From positions 62,001 to 126,000 of the forward strand of contig CAWKOX010000007.1 of assembly GCA_963851095.1 (NCBI GenBank): a stretch of 64,000 nucleotides of DNA, in the 5' to 3' direction. Below are positions 61,201 through 64,000 of this stretch, in pieces. The notes under the pieces were generated by a model. That model worked only from the letters and a program-made list of their open reading frames with translations, did not search any database and was not told where the DNA came from. This DNA is from Oleispira sp963851095. GTDB taxonomy: Bacteria > Pseudomonadota > Gammaproteobacteria > Pseudomonadales > Oceanobacteraceae. The position numbers were made by a program, and so were the translations under genes. How positions within the stretch are numbered: position 1 is the stretch's first letter; each line of letters opens with the position of its first letter.

Positions 61201-63699
61201 GATGAAAATAAACTGCGTGATCTGGTACGTGATTTTGCCAACCCTCGTTATAAAGAAGGTTATGAAAAAGGCATTCACGATCATGATGCGGTTCTATTAC
61301 TACAAAAACTATTACCTGCAATTGACAGTGCCGATCAATTAAAATTTGATCCACTGAGTCGTGGTTTAGCTCAAGTCTTTTGGGCCAATATTCAGCATTT
61401 AGAAAGAGATGCTGCAAGTAACTTGCTGGCACTGCATCAGCAAGCAGACAGCTGGCATGAGCGCGCACAATCCGCGTTTCAGATGAAGAAGATTTTTAAT
61501 AACAATAAAGCCATTCAGTTATTGCACGCCGAGATAGGCCAAGCATTAGCAGGCTTTTTTGCCCATTATGAACTCGACATTGCCGTCAGTGATATTAATC
61601 GCAGTGCAGATTATCTTGTCCACGAATTGAGCCGTGATCGCGTTGAATTTATTGCCAGTAAATACGCTCAGCAACTCGTTGATGAGCTTAAGCATTCATT
61701 AGATGATGCTTCGTGGCGTAAACTGCATGCGACGCTAGACAAGCTAGTCGGAAAGGTTGCACAGCGTTGGAACCTGACCCACTCGTGGTTAACGGCACTG
61801 GTTGATGGTAAAGGGTTAACTACTTTATCTCGATACATTCCGGAAGCAGTCGCGATGATTAATGCCGAGGGCAGAATTGAACGCCGTGCAACCGAAGTGG
61901 ATACCGAATTAACCATTAGCGGTTTGTTAGGCGATCATCCACGAATTGAAAAGCAAACCATCACCCTAGCGATTGATGAATTTTTACAGCGTTTAGATGA
62001 TCATAAGCATCGTGTTGTTGTGGGTTTCCATCACTACCATGCCATGCGTCAGACAATTATCGAAGAAGAACGCGACGTGTTAGGTTTGGAGTCGTTTAAG
62101 CCAAAACCGCTCAGCTCGTTTGTTCGTAACCGCTTAATTAATGAATCTTATCTGCCTTTAATTGGTGATAACTTAGCCAAGCAGATGGGAACGTTAGGTG
62201 ATAGCAAACGTTCTGATTTGATGGGCTTGCTGATGATGATCTCACCACCGGGTTACGGTAAAACGACCCTGATGGAATACGTCGCGAGTCGTTTGGGTTT
62301 AATCTTTATGAAAATTAATTGTCCTTCTTTAGGGCATGACGTTTTATCGTTAGATCCAGAACAGGCGCCTAACGCTACCGCAAGACAAGAATTAGAGAAG
62401 TTAAACTTGGGCCTAGAAATGGGCAGCAACGTGATGTTGTATCTGGATGATATTCAACATACACACCCTGAGTTTTTGCAAAAATTTATTTCTTTATGTG
62501 ATGGCACTCGTCGTATTGAAGGTATTTGGAAAGGTAAGACAAAAACCTACGACATGCGCGGTAAAAAATTCTGCGTAGTGATGGCGGGTAACCCGTATAC
62601 CGAAACCGGTGAAGCCTTTCAGGTTCCAGACATGCTAGCCAACCGTGCTGATATTTATAACCTAGGGGATATTCTGGGGGGGATGGATGAGCAGTTTGCA
62701 TTGAGTTATGTCGAAAACTGCATGACCTCTAATACTGTATTAGCGCCCTTGGCGACACGAGATCTAAACGATCTGTATAAAATCGTACGTATGATAAATG
62801 GCGAAAATATTGCAACAACCGATTTAAGCCATCAATACAGCAGCGCAGAACTGAATGAAATAACCGAAGTTCTGAAGAAGCTTTTTGTGATTCAAGACGT
62901 AGTATTGAAAATCAATCAGCAATACATTGCCTCGGCTGCGCAATCAGATGATTATCGCACCGAGCCGTCATTTAGGCTGCAAGGTAGCTATCGAAACATG
63001 AATAAAATGGCCGAAAAAGTATCGTCGGTTATGAATCATGATGAGTTGATGCAGATGATTGCCGACCACTATGTAGGGGAATCTCAGTTATTAACCAACG
63101 GCTCAGAAGAAAACTTATTAAAGTTGGCTGAACTACGCGGTGAAATGACGGACGACGAATCTGCGCGTTGGACGAAAATTAAATCTGATTTTTTACGTAA
63201 TAAAGCGATGGGCGGTGATGATGCTGATGTCGGTGGCAAAGTTATTGGACAGCTGGTCGATTTAGTTGGTGGAGTAAAGTCTTTAAGTGAAAATGCTGAA
63301 CAGTCAAATCAATTACGAGAGCAAGACAAATTACAGCGCTTAGAATCGGAAGCTCTTCGTCGTAGTGAAGAGCAACCTTATGAAGCTGCAAGTATTGAGC
63401 AGCTACAAGGCTTGAATCAATCACTGAATCAGTTCACATCGGTTGTTTCAACGGGTATGAAATATATTGCTCAGCAGTCTTCTCAAAAAGAAGTTCCTAA
63501 AGTTGAAGTGATTAATCAACCGGTACCAGGTTTAGATAAAATATTGAAAGCTTTGGCGGATACTATGGAAAATAGCATTTTTCCAATGGTACGCTCAATG
63601 GATCGAAAAATTGATATTGACTTAAAAACCCATGACAAAATGAAAGAAATTTCAACGCAGTTAAGAGCTTTAGAAACCGAATATAGAACGAAAAAGTAG
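58282..63699 (+). CDS. Giant AAA ATPase with DUF3686-like N-terminus (annotated elsewhere as DNA repair ATPase)
   Basis: 1805 residues. The N-terminal 450 residues (GGAYDVIRKRLVEQGRLLNQ; IRVRTENNCVARDMVQIGDY-type block; a beta-propeller-like series) resemble the DUF3686 region found with AAA domains. A long coiled-coil/helical middle (about 530-900) follows, then a helical region to 1300. The ATPase module has Walker A ISPPGYGKTTLMEYVA near 1320, Walker B NVMLYLDDIQH near 1386 and a sensor-type MAGNPYTETGEAF near 1435. The C-terminal 250 residues are Gln/Glu-rich coiled coil. No nuclease or membrane motif is visible. RBS AAGGA before ATG 58282; the start repeats NQVENQVEN from a duplicated 12-bp unit. 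Its role with the flotillin and PspA-like proteins is undetermined; the DNA repair name is a database habit, not evidence. Confidence 0.8.
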   Translation: MADQTPNQVENQVENAVAEGGAYDVIRKRLVEQGRLLNQQARALNEARLSEFGSSDLSVISRVRVRTENNCVARDMVQIGDYLLFGYNVFIGLKKETVVEDVFSLFKLNNEGENYSLEPASYDDSFLASPSFQSDFIELYRYYKQTRLVQLTVKDGKLLAGFQIGERLEDIRVFRWSVSADGKDITYIDNRGERDIQLPSAYDFEWIATDRENTEHGRHPHINILDKVFVETINGDLTIKIENNTENGQGVYSEPVEDKTQSLDDGQFFYASVGALILLKILPYREEQWRYFVFNTLTDEVVKIDDIGQSCVQLPEDHGIIFPGGYYLQTGEMKTFEGDALASLEDGQSLKFKRMIKSPNGEDVLFIFYEPEQGLLGLFSYNLISKSMQNPIYGHGYALSDNGILVIFSAENEPTRIHPMQIWQTSFVSDDYASRADVSQSFFGKIGNASLVRGVSDLFSLHRMISDQTVSARIYEELSKTANRFFDSHYWIEDYSNNQEIVVDPNNSIASLIKQISKTSELVIDEFEKVQSIRQQSQQAMSNAEEQQQQLIASIRPENWQVAEEYVAALNALRQQRGHLATIKENRYIDTVRLDELDQQLIQAQEKLSEQTVEFLSQDAALSPYFDKIETFDNEVSKAETIAMLAPIIEQIEDTASGLDLLSELMSSLKVNDATVRTRIIDAISEVYAKLNQSKAAAKHKQKSVGSEEAIAQFSAQFKLFSQSITNALGMSTTPERCDEQLSRLLVQLEELESQFSDFEEFLSDIMAKRDEVYQSFESHKQQLLDERLRKAQSVTDAANRILSSIERRSLKFTDAEQLNTYFASDSLVLKTADMVERLRELDNAVKADDIESRFKSIKEQALRSLRDKTDIYENGGNVIKLGPRHKFSVNTQELDLTIVPREGELNIHLTGTDYFEQLTRTDLLALRPFWEMALESESPEVYRSEYLVSLIIEAADNNTDDLNNDLLQQALLDENKLRDLVRDFANPRYKEGYEKGIHDHDAVLLLQKLLPAIDSADQLKFDPLSRGLAQVFWANIQHLERDAASNLLALHQQADSWHERAQSAFQMKKIFNNNKAIQLLHAEIGQALAGFFAHYELDIAVSDINRSADYLVHELSRDRVEFIASKYAQQLVDELKHSLDDASWRKLHATLDKLVGKVAQRWNLTHSWLTALVDGKGLTTLSRYIPEAVAMINAEGRIERRATEVDTELTISGLLGDHPRIEKQTITLAIDEFLQRLDDHKHRVVVGFHHYHAMRQTIIEEERDVLGLESFKPKPLSSFVRNRLINESYLPLIGDNLAKQMGTLGDSKRSDLMGLLMMISPPGYGKTTLMEYVASRLGLIFMKINCPSLGHDVLSLDPEQAPNATARQELEKLNLGLEMGSNVMLYLDDIQHTHPEFLQKFISLCDGTRRIEGIWKGKTKTYDMRGKKFCVVMAGNPYTETGEAFQVPDMLANRADIYNLGDILGGMDEQFALSYVENCMTSNTVLAPLATRDLNDLYKIVRMINGENIATTDLSHQYSSAELNEITEVLKKLFVIQDVVLKINQQYIASAAQSDDYRTEPSFRLQGSYRNMNKMAEKVSSVMNHDELMQMIADHYVGESQLLTNGSEENLLKLAELRGEMTDDESARWTKIKSDFLRNKAMGGDDADVGGKVIGQLVDLVGGVKSLSENAEQSNQLREQDKLQRLESEALRRSEEQPYEAASIEQLQGLNQSLNQFTSVVSTGMKYIAQQSSQKEVPKVEVINQPVPGLDKILKALADTMENSIFPMVRSMDRKIDIDLKTHDKMKEISTQLRALETEYRTKK

Positions 63700-63714
63700 A
63701 TAAGGAATATTAGT

Positions 63715-64000
63715 ATGAAATGCCCAAAATGTAAAACGGCTGACTTACACCCGACAAAGCTAGAGCAAGGACTGTCAGGAATGGGGTGCAATGAGTGTGC
63801 TGGTTTCTTTGTATCTCTTCTTTATTATCGTGATTGGGCAGAGCGTTTTTTAGGTACTTCAGCAGGAGGTGAGCAAGCTGAAGATATTAGTGCCGAAGAA
63901 ATTGAAAATACACACAGCGCAATGAATTGTCCTAAGTGCAGCCGTATGATGACTAAGTACCGGGTCTCGAGTGAACATGATAATCGCTTAGACCTGTGTG
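63715..64000 (+). CDS. Zinc-ribbon (zf-TFIIB-type) protein, partial
   Basis: Begins at ATG 63715, 15 bp after the ATPase stop, with AAGGAATA as ribosome binding site, and runs off the window end (95 codons seen). It has MKCPKCKTADLHPTKLEQG and a second pair CNECAGFFV, then a linker and a further MNCPKCSRMMTKY pair: repeated CPxC zinc-binding knuckles of the COG3809-type. Its place at the end of the cassette suggests a structural or regulatory partner. No membrane segment in the visible part. Confidence 0.82.
   Translation, partial: MKCPKCKTADLHPTKLEQGLSGMGCNECAGFFVSLLYYRDWAERFLGTSAGGEQAEDISAEEIENTHSAMNCPKCSRMMTKYRVSSEHDNRLDLC

Noticed and set aside
1..64000. tRNA, rRNA, insertion sequences, integrase or attachment sites
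   Set aside because: I looked for cloverleaf-like segments, transposase motifs and flanking direct repeats and saw none that hold up.

Overview
The window reads as chromosome of an AT-rich marine gammaproteobacterium, most likely an Oceanospirillales-type heterotroph (Oleispira / Thalassolituus / Bermanella-like). This is inferred from gene content: lipase with its foldase, fatty-acid beta-oxidation enzymes, TRAP transporter, Pst/Pho system, glucosylglycerate osmolyte genes, RhlE, CpxRA and YbbAP. No tRNA, rRNA, prophage, insertion sequence or CRISPR array was seen. Genes are dense and mostly intact; one clear exception is a twice-frameshifted DAHP synthase.

Layout. 1-2.1 kb: a cut-off PKD-repeat lipoprotein and a Crp-type regulator. 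2.2-6.3 kb: acyl-CoA dehydrogenase and 2,4-dienoyl-CoA reductase (fadH). 6.3-9.1 kb: a structured intergenic stretch, then two paralogous exported proteins of unknown function with TTG starts and a GlyGly-CTERM-like tail. 9.1-10.5 kb: a complete-looking attenuator (aromatic-rich leader peptide, pause hairpin, antiterminator, terminator) ahead of the broken DAHP synthase. 10.6-19.1 kb: hybrid histidine kinase, lipid A acyltransferase, RhlE helicase, S24 repressor-like regulator, chemoreceptor, spermidine-synthase-like protein, DTW-domain tRNA modification enzyme. 19.3-23.1 kb: TRAP transporter with a TatT lipoprotein. 23.1-27.9 kb: a PilZ-DUF1631-GGDEF-EAL protein with degenerate catalytic motifs, a rhodanese and a ComFB protein. 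28-31.9 kb: CpxRA, a small exported protein, a nitronate monooxygenase-like enzyme. 32.1-39.3 kb: lipase/foldase pair, tesA divergent from ybbAP, a His-rich COG0523 GTPase. 39.3-48.6 kb: phoBR facing a porin and pstSCAB-phoU; the porin and pstS share an identical 19-bp Pho-box core. 48.7-53.7 kb: a four-gene glucosylglycerate synthesis and recycling operon. 53.8-64 kb: a membrane-stress cassette (YjfI/DUF2170, PspA-like, YqiJ-like, YqiK flotillin, 1805-residue AAA ATPase, zinc-ribbon protein), cut by the window end.

The most interesting signals are the last cassette, whose first gene lies behind three palindromes ATTACATGTAAT spaced exactly 22 bp apart and has an apparent second in-frame start with a strong ribosome binding site; the aromatic attenuator over a decayed gene; the paired sortable exported proteins; and several short perfect tandem repeats, notably four 15-bp copies directly upstream of phoB. 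All functional statements are from sequence reading and family knowledge; no database search was run.
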